Shown: positions 5,372 through 12,724, counted from the stretch's first letter. The stretch: 12,993 nt of DNA from Deltaproteobacteria bacterium (GCA_016874895.1 VGSX01000078.1:1-12993), one strand, 5' to 3'. Notes: generated from the sequence alone by a model not told the origin. Numbers and translations are program-made.

Positions 5372-8300
5372 TCACCTCACGGTCATCATGCTTTGGATGC
5401 CCTCCAGCCAACGCCGCTCCGGGGTCCCGGTGGGATACAGGGGAGTCAGGGCGAAGGCCAGGCGCTCGAAGCGCTTGCCTTTGCGGCGCTCATCTTCCAG
5501 CAGGTTTTTCAGGGTCACCGTCTGCCCGGCGGCAAAGAGCAGCATGGCCTGGTGCACCCGGTCCAGGGTGGTGAGATTCTCCAGGGCCTTGCCGGGACCG
5601 CGGCGCTTATCAGGAGCAACCGCTGGTTCTTCGGGAAAGAGCCTGCCCTGGGCCGGGCCTCGCTTCAGTTCCACTACCTGGACCTGCAATTCATCTCCGA
5701 AGAGGGCCTCCTGGCGGGCCAGGACCGGAAGGAGGCGCACCACGCCCTTTTCAATGTCGATGATTTTTTTCTCCCAATCCTGGTAGTGAATGCCCATGGG
5801 CCGGGTGATGCGGATGAAGGTGTCGAAGGGCAGGGCCAGGCCGCCTTTGGACCGCTCCCTGACGGTCGCGGCTCGGAGTTCTTCTTCCTCATCTTCGGGT
5901 GCTTCGGGTTCGGTCGGATCCTCTTCTTCGGTCGGTTTTTGGTTATTATTGCCGTTTATCCGGGTGACCTGCAAGGTCCATAAGAACAGGGCGGTGAGGC
6001 GGGCGTCTTCCTCAAAGCCTTCGGTTTCGGCTTCGCCCAGCACCTGGCGCAGGGCCTCCTTTGACACGGCTGCAAAGACATAGGCCAGGAAGCCCCGGCG
6101 ATGGGGGTCAATAGCCTCCGGGTCCCCTCCTAAAGGCACCGGGTGCCCCGCCGGAGTCTCCACCTGGGCATAGCGGCTATATACCTCCATGGCCGGGCCG
6201 ATGCAAGAAAAGATGGCGTCTGCGCCACGGATACCCTTGTCCAGGAGGCTGGTCATCCACTCCCGCACTCGTTTCTCCATCTCGGCTTTGACCTCGGCCC
6301 AGTCCCCCACCCCAGCCTTCACCGACCTGGGGCGGCAGACGAGGTGGATACTTGTGGCCAAGGCGGCGGAGTCCCTGGCCCTCAGGCGCGATCCCATTTC
6401 CGTATGAATGGGCCACGAACCGGTGATGGTCCAGCCGCCGTTTAGCATGCCCTGTAGCAAGGCTTCCCACCCTTCAGTGGTCTTGTGGGCAAAGACTACT
6501 GCACCCACTCCGTCCTCCCGCAGCACCCGCTTCCCTTCTGCAAAGGCAAGCCCCATCCGCTCTTCAAAGAACTTTCGGTCTTTGGTTTGTCCCTCAAATT
6601 CTTTGGTTTCATCTTGAACAATTTCAAGGCCCTTGGGGGTCAGTCCATATCCGGGTTCAAAGGGATTTTGAAGCAAGGGGTGTCCGGGAAGAGTTCTTTT
6701 AAGCCAGACATAGAAAAAATCAGCCAAGTCAGCATAGGGGACCGCGTCGTAATAAGGCGGGTCGGTAAACAAGGTGTCTACACTATTGGAAATCAAAGGT
6801 GAGTCCACTGCATCGGCTATCTGGGCTTGCCCAATAATTGAATTTTTAGGAAAGAATTTTATGACATCAGCCAACAATTCATAACCACTTCGCCAGTTTC
6901 CCGGAGCATCAACTATTGGAACAATTTCGGCAAAGTCCCAAACAATAGGAAGAGCCTGTCGCCCAAAGGTATGTTGCATTTTCTCGGCAACTGCATTCCA
7001 GCGTGTCAATTGCATGTCACTCATAGCCACTCGACTGAACGCACAAGCAAGAAGATGTTTGAGTGCGTCATGGGCCAAGCCTGTTTCGATAATCAGATTT
7101 CGGAGCGATATCAATGCCACCTTCTGCCTTGCCGTAAACAAATCCCCCCACTTGACCATGCCGTATCTCTGCACCGAAAAAGCCCGACCCGCACCAGAGC
7201 CTCCACCAGCAGGAGTGGGTTCATCCGGGATGGGGGAGAGGCCCCCGGGGAGGGGCTGGGCGGCCAGGCGGGCCAGATACCTTTGGGCCTTCCAGACCGC
7301 CGCATAATCCGACTCTTTAGGCAGGCGGTAAAACCGCCCTTTCCGGCCTTCTTTCACCGTGACCGCCGCCAGGAGCCGGGCGCCGCCGGTGCGAAGGGGT
7401 GCTTTGGTTTTGGCCACTCCCTTACGGTCGTGGCTCGGATATCGGTCGTGGCTCGGATATCGGTCGTGGCTCGGATATCGGTCGTGGCTCGGATATCGGT
7501 CGTGATTATGGCTATCTGAGCCGGGAGCGTCAGCGACCGGTGCTGGCATACTTTCGAATATAACATCGGCCCCGCCCCGCTGTGCCGCCAACTGGGCCCG
7601 AACCCGCTCCGGGGGCAGCACCGCGCCGCAGGCCAGGCACCGGGCCTTGGCTCGGGACACGGTGCCGGCGGGCACCTCCCGGTCACTGCGGGGAGAAAAA
7701 ATGGCAAACTCTATTTTGGGAGAAGCGTTCCGAGCCACGAGCGTCAGCGAGTGGTCAATCAATACCCTGTCCATATTCTCAAAAACCGCCATGGGGACAC
7801 CTTGCTCCCCCACGACATAATGGATGGCGGCTTCCACCTGCTCCACCTGCCAAAGGTAGCGAGTGCTGCCGTGCCGGGTCCAGCGTTTGCGGTCCGGAGG
7901 GTCATATCCTGCCTCATTCAGCTTGCGGCTGGCATAGGCTTTAAAATCATTCAGCACTTTTTCCGGGGCTTCCAGGGCCTGAACCACCACATGCACGTGG
8001 TTGGCGCGCACATGGGCCGCCAACAGAGACCAGCCCCGGTGATGGCAGACCTCCTTAATAGTCTGCAAAACTGCTGGCCGCCGCTTTTCATCCAATTCAT
8101 AGGGGGATTGGGTCATCAGTTCCTGGGCCGCGGTTCGCCTCTTTTCATCCTCAGCTAATACCGGGGTGCCGGGGATATTGTGGTATCGATCTACGGAGCC
8201 TTTTGGGTCGCCGTGCAGTCGGGTGCCGTAACAAGAAAAGGTGATCAGATAGGCCAGAGGGATGGCGCGTTCGCCTTTATCGGAGCCGGGAGTGTCAGCG

Positions 8301-9178
8301 ACCGTTGTTTTTTCCGCTCCCTCACGGTCGCGGCTCGGATACTGGTCGCGGCTCGGATACTGGTCGCGGCTCGGATATATTTTCCAGGGGCGCAGGGCCA
8401 CCTTTTTCCCCGCCTTTTTGCACAGCCAGAAACTGCGTATCAGGGGAATCTCGGCGCCGCAATGGGGGGCCTCACATTTCACCGTCCGGGCCCAGAGGTA
8501 GGCGATGGGCTGGGGCCTAACCCCGGTGTCCGGGTCCGGCGGGTCCAGGGGGTAGAACTCCGCCAGCTCCCGCTCGGCTTCCTCCTTGATCCTGGCCCCC
8601 ACTTCCCGAAGTTCCTGGGCCAGGGCTACTCCATGTCGGGGAATATCCTCCAGGAGCACCTTGAGGATGAGGCAAGCCACAGGGTTCAAGTCGCTGGCAA
8701 AGGCCTCGCACCCCAGGCGCAGGGCCTCCAGGGGGATGGAGCCGCCTCCGGCGAATGGGTCCACCACCAGAGGCGTCTCCTCCGGGTGGGCCGCTTTAAC
8801 CAACCCCCGAGAGACCCGGAGATATAGCGGGTCAGACGAGACATCCCAATTGGCGAACTCACCAATAAACTGCAAAAGTGCTTGCCTGAGGTCAGCATCG
8901 GTGTTTTTCACCGCATAGCCACGGGTCGGACCGGCGACTTCAGCCAATAAGGTGCGAGCCTGTGCTTTGAACTCAGGCGGACAATGGGGGTCTTGGGGGT
9001 CCGGCAGGAGCAGCCCCAGGAGAACGGCGCGGCAGGAGGCCAGGGGCCGTCTGGCCCACCACAGGTGCAGGGTGGAGGGGTGCCCATGGCGGATGGACTT
9101 CTCCTTAGCCGCAAAATAACTCACCCTGGCAATGGGGAAATCCACCTCAATGAGCCGCTTGCATTCCCTGGGAATCAT
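5372..9178 (-). CDS. DUF1156 DNA methyltransferase with in-frame RAYT and REP insertions
   Basis: A 1268-aa protein. Residues about 8-85 match DUF1156 (EVDFPIARVSYFAAKEKS.., then HLWWARRPLASCRAVL). SAM-binding motif I is DPFAGGGS at 140-147 and catalytic motif IV is DPPYY at 806-810. The order I then IV identifies an amino (N6-adenine or N4-cytosine) DNA methylase. Cysteines at 235, 240 and 253 and the pair 514/517 look like a zinc ribbon. Family-typical text such as RSFWLCKKAGKKVALRP, then RVRAQL and WGDLFTARQK, lies either side of foreign segments at about 268-487 (RAYT plus REPs), 546-590 (REP array) and 1101-1112 (one REP). Without them the protein would be near 990 aa. The ATG at 9178 follows AAGGTAA overlapping the helicase stop (4-nt gap). 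The family is confident; whether the enzyme still works is unknown. Confidence 0.9.
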   Translation of the reverse strand: MIPRECKRLIEVDFPIARVSYFAAKEKSIRHGHPSTLHLWWARRPLASCRAVLLGLLLPDPQDPHCPPEFKAQARTLLAEVAGPTRGYAVKNTDADLRQALLQFIGEFANWDVSSDPLYLRVSRGLVKAAHPEETPLVVDPFAGGGSIPLEALRLGCEAFASDLNPVACLILKVLLEDIPRHGVALAQELREVGARIKEEAERELAEFYPLDPPDPDTGVRPQPIAYLWARTVKCEAPHCGAEIPLIRSFWLCKKAGKKVALRPWKIYPSRDQYPSRDQYPSRDREGAEKTTVADTPGSDKGERAIPLAYLITFSCYGTRLHGDPKGSVDRYHNIPGTPVLAEDEKRRTAAQELMTQSPYELDEKRRPAVLQTIKEVCHHRGWSLLAAHVRANHVHVVVQALEAPEKVLNDFKAYASRKLNEAGYDPPDRKRWTRHGSTRYLWQVEQVEAAIHYVVGEQGVPMAVFENMDRVLIDHSLTLVARNASPKIEFAIFSPRSDREVPAGTVSRAKARCLACGAVLPPERVRAQLAAQRGGADVIFESMPAPVADAPGSDSHNHDRYPSHDRYPSHDRYPSHDRYPSHDRKGVAKTKAPLRTGGARLLAAVTVKEGRKGRFYRLPKESDYAAVWKAQRYLARLAAQPLPGGLSPIPDEPTPAGGGSGAGRAFSVQRYGMVKWGDLFTARQKVALISLRNLIIETGLAHDALKHLLACAFSRVAMSDMQLTRWNAVAEKMQHTFGRQALPIVWDFAEIVPIVDAPGNWRSGYELLADVIKFFPKNSIIGQAQIADAVDSPLISNSVDTLFTDPPYYDAVPYADLADFFYVWLKRTLPGHPLLQNPFEPGYGLTPKGLEIVQDETKEFEGQTKDRKFFEERMGLAFAEGKRVLREDGVGAVVFAHKTTEGWEALLQGMLNGGWTITGSWPIHTEMGSRLRARDSAALATSIHLVCRPRSVKAGVGDWAEVKAEMEKRVREWMTSLLDKGIRGADAIFSCIGPAMEVYSRYAQVETPAGHPVPLGGDPEAIDPHRRGFLAYVFAAVSKEALRQVLGEAETEGFEEDARLTALFLWTLQVTRINGNNNQKPTEEEDPTEPEAPEDEEEELRAATVRERSKGGLALPFDTFIRITRPMGIHYQDWEKKIIDIEKGVVRLLPVLARQEALFGDELQVQVVELKRGPAQGRLFPEEPAVAPDKRRGPGKALENLTTLDRVHQAMLLFAAGQTVTLKNLLEDERRKGKRFERLAFALTPLYPTGTPERRWLEGIQSMMTVR
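5852..5877. repeat. Solitary REP, third insertion in the methylase
   Basis: CCGCTCCCTGACG followed by GTCGCGGCTCGGA is one 26-nt REP unit of the same family, near the 3' end of the methylase gene. It is read as LRAATVRER (about residues 1101-1109), just after an acidic low-complexity stretch (residues about 1084-1100). It is translated in a different REP frame from the units at 8314 and 7414, and again has no stop. Confidence 0.75.
6661..7140. other. Low-GC block inside the methylase gene
   Basis: Base composition drops sharply here: hand counts give 20/60 GC at 6841-6900, 28/60 at 6901-6960 and 29/60 at 6961-7020. Flanking lines such as 6301-6360 (40/60) and 5821-5880 (42/60) are much richer. 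The block encodes about residues 680-840, including the catalytic DPPYY. This points to a segment acquired by recombination from a lower-GC relative. Confidence 0.65.
7414..7540. repeat. REP array, second insertion in the methylase
   Basis: A REP unit (7414-7439), four 18-bp units (7440-7511) and an inverted REP (7515-7540) together encode methylase residues about 546-590 (..VADAPGSDSHNHD, then repeated RYPSHD). Homologous methylases run directly from the ..QRGGADVIF region to GGARLLAAVT, so this is an additional insertion about 170 bp from the RAYT element. It carries no transposase, so it is a passive REP/BIME copy, probably mobilised in trans. Confidence 0.8.
7440..7511. repeat. 18-bp tandem units (x4, last degenerate)
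   Basis: TATCGGTCGTGGCTCGGA is repeated exactly at 7440-7457, 7458-7475 and 7476-7493. A degenerate fourth copy follows at 7494-7511 (TATCGGTCGTGATTATGG). The units encode RYPSHD. Three identical copies suggest recent expansion or ongoing copy-number change. Confidence 0.88.
7729..7754. repeat. REP copy at the RAYT 3' side
   Basis: The 26-nt unit TCCGAGCCACGAG followed by CGTCAGCGAGTGG lies immediately after the RAYT coding segment. It has the same orientation as the REP at 8280-8305. It is read as DHSLTLVARN in the methylase. The RAYT domain is thus flanked on both sides by REPs, as in classical REPtrons. Confidence 0.78.
7769..8263 (-). other. RAYT (Y1/HUH transposase) domain within the methylase
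   Basis: Methylase residues about 306-470 match REP-associated tyrosine transposases of the Y1_Tnp (IS200-like) superfamily. The N-terminal strand is AYLITFSCYGTRLHGD and the metal-binding HUH-type motif is RANHVHVVV with His394 and His396. A helix DFKAYASRKLNEAG and the segment RWTRHGSTRYLW follow. The segment ends AAIHYVVGEQGVPMAVFE, where Tyr454 is the candidate nucleophile. The length (about 160 aa) is that of a complete RAYT. No in-frame ATG, GTG or TTG precedes Met355 within the insert and no stop follows, so it appears to be translated only as part of the methylase. Catalytic residues look intact, so an active or recruited HUH domain is possible. Confidence 0.85.
8280..8339. repeat. 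Head-to-head REP pair upstream of the RAYT domain
   Basis: Two 26-nt REP-family units lie in opposite orientations: 8280-8305 (TCGGAGCCGGGAG..) and 8314-8339 (CCGCTCCCTCACGG..), with 8 nt between them. Most positions can pair, so DNA or mRNA can form a long imperfect hairpin. Both are read as protein (PSRDREGAE and TTVADTPGSD). This is the arrangement of a bacterial interspersed mosaic element. Confidence 0.8.
8340..8375. repeat. 18-bp tandem REP-derived units (x2)
   Basis: TACTGGTCGCGGCTCGGA occurs at 8340-8357 and 8358-8375, extending the REP at 8314-8339. In the methylase it encodes repeated YPSRDQ. The 18-bp unit keeps the reading frame whatever the copy number. Confidence 0.85.
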
Positions 9179-9182
9179 GGTC

Positions 9183-12100
9183 TTACCTTATGGGAGGAGC
9201 CGGTTCTTCAAACAGCCGCATGGCTCCCGTCAGGGTGTCCACGCTCAGGCGGTAGTGGTCCACCCGCCGCACTTCATGCCACTCCAGCCGGGCCGGGTCC
9301 TTTACGGGGTCCTGGAGGGTGGGGGCGGTGTCGCAATTCGTGACGATATAGAGCCAATAAATATCCCGCCGGTCCTCCGCCACCCGCTTCTCATTGGGGG
9401 TGAGGCAAATGGAGCCGGTGGCCGCGCCGATACCCTTCACTTCAATGAGGCGCAACTCCCCGGTGTCCAGATGCAGGCTCCTGAGGTCATAGCCCAGGTT
9501 GAGGCGGTGAATATCCTCCACCCGGCAGCCCCGGCCTTCCTCATGGGCGATGACCGCCTCCATGGCCCGCTGCTCGGTCACCGGGTCAGATACCAGGTTG
9601 GAGATTTCCTTGGTGGCCCTCTCTGGGTGGGGGAGCACTAAACAGACCCCCAGCCGCTCCACCCCCTGAAGGAACAAAGCGCGCTGACGTTCGATTTCCT
9701 GGAGCCGCTGGTCCCGCCGTCGCAGGAGCGCCATGAGCTTCTGGGATTCGATTTCGATTAAACCCTCTGCGGCGGGGTCCCCCTGGTCTTTGGCCAGAAG
9801 ATGACGGTTGAGGATATCATTGCGTTTGCGCTCCAACTCCCCGAAGCAGAGCCGCACATGCTTCTCTATCAGGTCCAGGTCATGCTGGCGCTCTTGCCCC
9901 ACCTCTGTAAGGAAAGGCTGAAGACCTTGACTATAAAGATAGCCTTGGGAAGCCCCGGCTGCTTCGGGGAAATCCGGCAAGCTGGCCGGGGCCTCATCCG
10001 GGATAATCAGGCCCAGGAGATAGGTGGGTTCCCGCAAGCGGCGCTCACCCCTGGGGGAGGTCTCCACCACAAAGAGCCGCTGGTGATGAGTCTTGCCCGT
10101 GCCGTCGGCTGCGGAGGCGATGAACAACTCCAGGAGGGCAGCCTCCTCCCGCTCCAGTTCATACAGAAGGACCCCTTGCCGCCCCTGGGGCTGGGCCAAC
10201 TCTTCGATTTTGCGGCGGACCACCTCAAAGAGGGGGTGGCCGGGCGTAACCCACTCATACCGGGGGTCGGCTTCGTTGATGCTCCGCTCGAAGGTAATGC
10301 GGCTGTAGCTCTGGGCCAGGGCGGGCAAGCGCCAGGTCGGGCCTTGGGCCAGGTCATAAAGATAGAGGGGCAGCCGCCCCACCCGGAAGGACATGTCCCG
10401 GTTGCGGTCCGGGCGGATATCCAGGCCTTGAAATTCTGAGGCGTCCTTGAAAAAGCGGTGGATGGTTTCGGGCACAATGCGGCGTTCCTGGGCCAGCGCC
10501 CGCTGCTCCACCAGCATGGGGAGGTTCAAGCTGCGCTTGGCCAGGCCTTCCAGGGCGGAATAGCAGATGTGCTCGAAGTCTTCCCGGTTGACTTTGACTT
10601 CCAATTGGGCGTGGAGGTCCTCTTCCCCCAGGCGTCCGGCGTAAAAGTCCCGCAAGAGCCGTTCTATCTGGTTGGAGGGGATGACCTCCCCCACCACATC
10701 GAAGACCGCGTCATTTTGCAGGGCGTCCCTGATGCTCTGGAGCTTGTCCAGGAGTTTTTGCAGGACCCGCCCCTCCACGGTATTGCGGGCGAAAAAGTTA
10801 AAAATGAGGCAATCCAGCTTTTGCCCGTAACGATGAATGCGGCCCATGCGCTGTTCCAGGCGGTTGGGGTTCCAGGGGATATCGTAGTTGAAGAGCACAT
10901 TACAGCATTGCAGGTTGATACCTTCCCCTGCGGCCTCGGTGGCCGCCAACACCTGGGTTTTGAGGTCCCAAAACTGGCGTTCGGCAAAGAGACGGGTGCC
11001 CGGTTCGTCTCGGTTCCCCGCCTTCATGCCGCCGTGGATGAAGCCCACGGTGAGGTTCCACTCCCGCAGTTTACGCACCAGATATTCCAGGGTGTCCTTG
11101 TATTCGGTAAAGAGAAGCAGGCGGAGATTGCGGTCCTGAAAAATGCCCTGCTGGGTAAGCTGCTCCCGAAGGGTTTTCAGCTTCACTTCCTGGCCCCGGT
11201 CTTCCACCTGTTGGGCCACGGCGATGAGGGCTTCGATATCTTTGAGTTCGGCCTCCAGTTCTGGCCGCTTCCTGGCCAGGGTGACCTGCTCAATCTTCTG
11301 CTCAAGTTCTTCCCGCTCGGCGGCATCCATCTCCTCCCAATCTTCTTCGGGGGGGATGTCCGGGATAGGCATGTCTTCATAGAGTTGGGCGCGCTCCAGA
11401 AGTTCCTTGAGCTTCTTGTGACGGCGGCGGAGGGATTCTTTCAGGGCATAGGTGGAGCTGGCCATGCGCCGCTGATACATGGCCATTAAGAAACCGATGG
11501 CGCGGGCGCGGCGGTCATCGCCTTGCTCTGCGGCCCGCTGGGATTGGACCTTGACATAGTTGGAGACGGCCCGGTAGAGGTCTAACTCCTCCCCCTCCAG
11601 GTCGAAAGCGATGGTGTGGGGTATGCGTTTGGTGAAGAGTTTTCTGGCCTTCCAGATACCGTCAGCATCCCGCTCGGGAAAACTGAGCATGGCCTCCTTG
11701 GTGCGCCTGAGATAGAAGGGAGCCTCCCGGCGCTCCATGGCCTCCTTAATGGAGGTCACATCGGCATACGCCTCCTGGTCCAGTAACTGGAGGAAGAGGC
11801 AAAAGTTATCCGGGTCCCCCTTGTGGGGAGTGCCGGTGAGGAGGAGAAAATGGGTGGTCTTCTCCCGCATGATTTCGCCCAGCCGATAGCGTTCGCTTTT
11901 GTGTTCCGGGTCGCGGGCGGACATGCGGTGGGCTTCATCCACGATGACCAGGTCCCAATCCTCCGCCTGCTTGACGCTGGGGAGCACATAGTCCAACTTG
12001 GCCAAGTCCATGGAGGTGATGATTTGCGGGTGCTGATTCCAGATATTGAGGGAGTAAGTGTCCCGGAGCCGGGAGCCGGTGATGAGTTCAAAGTCCTCTT

Positions 12101-12623
12101 CAAAGCGGTCCCGCAGCTCCCGCCGCCACTGGAAGGAGAGGTTGGCGGGCGAGATGATGAGCACCCGCTCCACCAGGCCCCGGAGCTTAAGTTCCTTGAG
12201 CAGCAGCCCCGCCATGATAGTCTTCCCGGCCCCGGCGTCATCCGCCAGCAGGAAACGACAGCGCCAAGCTTTGAGCAGGTGGTTATAGACCGCGTCAAGC
12301 TGGTGGGGGAGCGGGTCAACACGCGAGATGGACAGGCCGAAGAAGGGGTCGTATTCGTAAGCCAGCCGTATTCGCAGGGCTTCCAGGCCGAGCTTGAAGA
12401 GCTTCGGGTCTCCCTGGAAGCTGGCAACCGAGGGCTGAATTTCGATGTGCTTGAAGTCATCCGGGGTGAAAATGACCCCACCCCGGTAGGTATTGGTTCT
12501 CAGGCCCAGCAAATCCACCATGATGAACCCGTCCCAAAGCTGGGGTTCGCTGACCACCCGGAGCGTCTCATTGAATTTGGGGGTCTTGAGGATATCACCC
12601 AGTTTAATGGGCACCAAAACCAT
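9183..12623 (-). CDS. SNF2-type helicase with C-terminal DUF3883 domain
   Basis: An 1146-aa superfamily 2 helicase. Visible motifs are DDAGAGKT at 128-135 (Walker A), DEAH at 229-232, LLTGTPHKG at 261-269, the C-lobe segment ATEAAGEGINLQ at 561-572 and QRMGRIHRYGQ at 591-601. A charged coiled-coil-like insert (about 395-490) separates the two RecA lobes. The C-terminus (about 990-1110) matches DUF3883, a restriction-endonuclease-like fold: GYDL near 1044-1047, then LIEVKG at 1059-1064 and LTPNEKRVA, giving a D..E-x-K arrangement. The ATG at 12623 is preceded by AAGG at 9-nt spacing. It is the first gene of the operon and ends 4 nt before the methylase. It likely translocates on or remodels DNA and may cleave it; nuclease activity is inferred only. 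Confidence 0.92.
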   Translation of the reverse strand: MVLVPIKLGDILKTPKFNETLRVVSEPQLWDGFIMVDLLGLRTNTYRGGVIFTPDDFKHIEIQPSVASFQGDPKLFKLGLEALRIRLAYEYDPFFGLSISRVDPLPHQLDAVYNHLLKAWRCRFLLADDAGAGKTIMAGLLLKELKLRGLVERVLIISPANLSFQWRRELRDRFEEDFELITGSRLRDTYSLNIWNQHPQIITSMDLAKLDYVLPSVKQAEDWDLVIVDEAHRMSARDPEHKSERYRLGEIMREKTTHFLLLTGTPHKGDPDNFCLFLQLLDQEAYADVTSIKEAMERREAPFYLRRTKEAMLSFPERDADGIWKARKLFTKRIPHTIAFDLEGEELDLYRAVSNYVKVQSQRAAEQGDDRRARAIGFLMAMYQRRMASSTYALKESLRRRHKKLKELLERAQLYEDMPIPDIPPEEDWEEMDAAEREELEQKIEQVTLARKRPELEAELKDIEALIAVAQQVEDRGQEVKLKTLREQLTQQGIFQDRNLRLLLFTEYKDTLEYLVRKLREWNLTVGFIHGGMKAGNRDEPGTRLFAERQFWDLKTQVLAATEAAGEGINLQCCNVLFNYDIPWNPNRLEQRMGRIHRYGQKLDCLIFNFFARNTVEGRVLQKLLDKLQSIRDALQNDAVFDVVGEVIPSNQIERLLRDFYAGRLGEEDLHAQLEVKVNREDFEHICYSALEGLAKRSLNLPMLVEQRALAQERRIVPETIHRFFKDASEFQGLDIRPDRNRDMSFRVGRLPLYLYDLAQGPTWRLPALAQSYSRITFERSINEADPRYEWVTPGHPLFEVVRRKIEELAQPQGRQGVLLYELEREEAALLELFIASAADGTGKTHHQRLFVVETSPRGERRLREPTYLLGLIIPDEAPASLPDFPEAAGASQGYLYSQGLQPFLTEVGQERQHDLDLIEKHVRLCFGELERKRNDILNRHLLAKDQGDPAAEGLIEIESQKLMALLRRRDQRLQEIERQRALFLQGVERLGVCLVLPHPERATKEISNLVSDPVTEQRAMEAVIAHEEGRGCRVEDIHRLNLGYDLRSLHLDTGELRLIEVKGIGAATGSICLTPNEKRVAEDRRDIYWLYIVTNCDTAPTLQDPVKDPARLEWHEVRRVDHYRLSVDTLTGAMRLFEEPAPPIR

Positions 12624-12724
12624 CGCTGAACGCCTTGTTTATACTGGCAAGATTCAGAAAAGAAAGGTCGCTTAAAGGGCACGGTAACAGAGATAGAAAC
12701 CTATGTAAAGAAGAGGTGCATTAG

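Larger units (their letters stand above)
7712..8377 (-). mobile_element. RAYT-REP element inserted in frame in the methylase
   Basis: A 666-bp segment (222 codons) interrupts the DUF1156 methylase between ..ALRPWKI and KIEFAIFSPRSDREV. AAAATA in the gene sense occurs at both junctions (8378-8383 and 7712-7717). Deleting one copy plus the intervening DNA restores a family-like RPWKIEFAIFSP. Contents in gene order are two 18-bp REP units, a forward REP (8314-8339), an inverted REP (8280-8305), the RAYT coding segment, and an inverted REP (7729-7754). The length is a multiple of three and contains no stop. RAYTs normally mobilise REP sequences as single-copy domesticated genes; finding one inside a defence methylase, open throughout, is unusual. 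Confidence 0.85.

Noticed and set aside
7414..7540. Tandem repeats considered as a CRISPR array
   Set aside because: The 18-bp units are directly contiguous with no spacers, are in frame inside a coding gene and match a REP family; no cas genes are present.
7386..7543. CCGGTGC direct repeat (7386-7392 and 7537-7543) as a target duplication for the second REP insertion
   Set aside because: The copies are 151 bp apart, not a multiple of three. Deletion between them would put the methylase out of frame, so they do not mark a clean empty site.
10458..11489. Long plus-strand open frame antisense to the helicase
   Set aside because: It is a mirror frame of a strongly conserved helicase in GC-rich DNA and has no recognisable protein features.
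2099..12623. Assignment of the operon to DISARM or BREX
   Set aside because: No DrmA/DrmB (DUF1998), no phospholipase-D-like DrmC, and no PglZ or BrxC-type protein is present. The DUF499 plus DUF1156 combination fits the Hma type better.
12624..12660. TATAAA (12638-12643, minus strand) as the operon's -10 box
   Set aside because: It lies only about 15 bp from the ATG and would leave the AAGG ribosome site at or before the transcription start; no matching -35 is seen.
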